Assembly: GCA_028285085.1 (NCBI GenBank)
Contig: JANQQI010000092.1
Coordinates: 62,001 to 126,000, forward strand
DNA: 64,000 nt
Direction of reading: 5' to 3'
Source: Saprospiraceae bacterium
GTDB lineage: Bacteria > Bacteroidota > Bacteroidia > Chitinophagales > Saprospiraceae
A program made the position numbers and the translations under genes. How positions within the stretch are numbered: position 1 is the first letter of the stretch; every line of letters begins with the position of its first letter. The notes below the pieces were generated by a model. That model had not been told where the DNA came from and made no database searches. It was given only the letters and a program-made list of their open reading frames with translations. Positions 63,789 through 64,000 of the stretch are shown piece after piece.

Positions 63789-63911
63789 TTTAATATGGCA
63801 AAATGCAAAGCTGGGTGAAGTGAATCTGCTTGACAATAATACTCATTTATAAGAAAAAAGAACGCTTCCGGTATTTAGAGGCTATCTATTTCCCTTAATT
63901 AATAGGTTTAA

Positions 63912-63977
63912 CAAAAGTAATTACTCCCCTTATTTCATTTTCGCACTATTTGTTCTACAGAGTGGACTATCTATTCT
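63912..63977 (-). promoter_or_regulatory. Shared-design promoter D (GT4 / sulfotransferase-fusion operon)
   Basis: Reverse-strand -7 box TACTTTTG at 63912-63919, 24 bases, then the element at 63944-63977. Plus-strand half-sites are ACTATTTGTTCT and ACTATCTATTCT, beginning 21 bases apart. It is about 15 kb from copy C. Confidence 0.85.
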
Positions 63978-64000
63978 TTTCCATTTTTACCACCCTGATT

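Overview
The window looks like a chromosome segment of a Bacteroidota bacterium, most probably a Lewinella-like member of the Saprospiria. The evidence is indirect but consistent: type IX secretion (T9SS) C-terminal sorting domains at 3244-6927 and 9426-10412, a PorT-like barrel gene overlapping ubiE, a futalosine-pathway menaquinone gene (mqnB), promoters of the TAnnTTTG type, and a near absence of Shine-Dalgarno sequences except at the prfB frameshift site. No rRNA, tRNA, CRISPR array or intact transposon was seen.

Region 1 (1 to about 38.4 kb) is ordinary core genome: ndk (partial), a DHH phosphoesterase, an FKBP lipoprotein, a family 9 glycosyltransferase, a large secreted subtilisin, prfB with its programmed +1 frameshift, cutA, a T9SS esterase, pfkA, a BadF-type kinase, a 3-hydroxyacyl-CoA dehydrogenase, PPK2, an Hsp15-like S4 protein, a DUF58 protein, trxA, DUF3810, mqnB, a GH1 glucosidase, a DNA/RNA non-specific nuclease, a HerA-like ATPase, ribD, an HNH-AP2 protein, ychF, acpH, porT, ubiE, gyrA and a TPR protein. 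Oddities here are a RibD whose deaminase half has lost its zinc site, an HNH-AP2 protein that has lost an HNH histidine, and a REP-like inverted repeat.

Region 2 (about 38.4 to 64 kb) is a cell-surface polysaccharide region: an ABC-2 exporter pair (38480-40233), several GT4 and one GT2 glycosyltransferases, a giant polytopic membrane protein, and seven genes for sulfotransferases or their apparent relatives and partners. Two of these genes are fusions (sulfotransferase plus FkbM methyltransferase, and sulfotransferase-like P-loop plus GT-A-like glycosyltransferase). The likely product is a sulfated and methylated exopolysaccharide or glycan. Embedded in it are two long secreted repeat proteins (six and two pre-peptidase-C-like repeats) that end in a shared module with two dockerin-like calcium loops, flanking an O-methyltransferase gene.

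The most striking find is regulatory. Four minus-strand transcription units (the two repeat proteins, the methyltransferase between them, and the glycosyltransferase that heads the sulfotransferase-fusion operon) share one promoter design: a 34-bp element made of two direct half-sites 21 bp apart, then exactly 24 bp, then a TAnnTTTG -7 box. No normal -33 TTG lies at the usual distance. This predicts a dedicated activator, perhaps of the LytTR type, that turns on surface repeat proteins and sulfated-glycan synthesis together.
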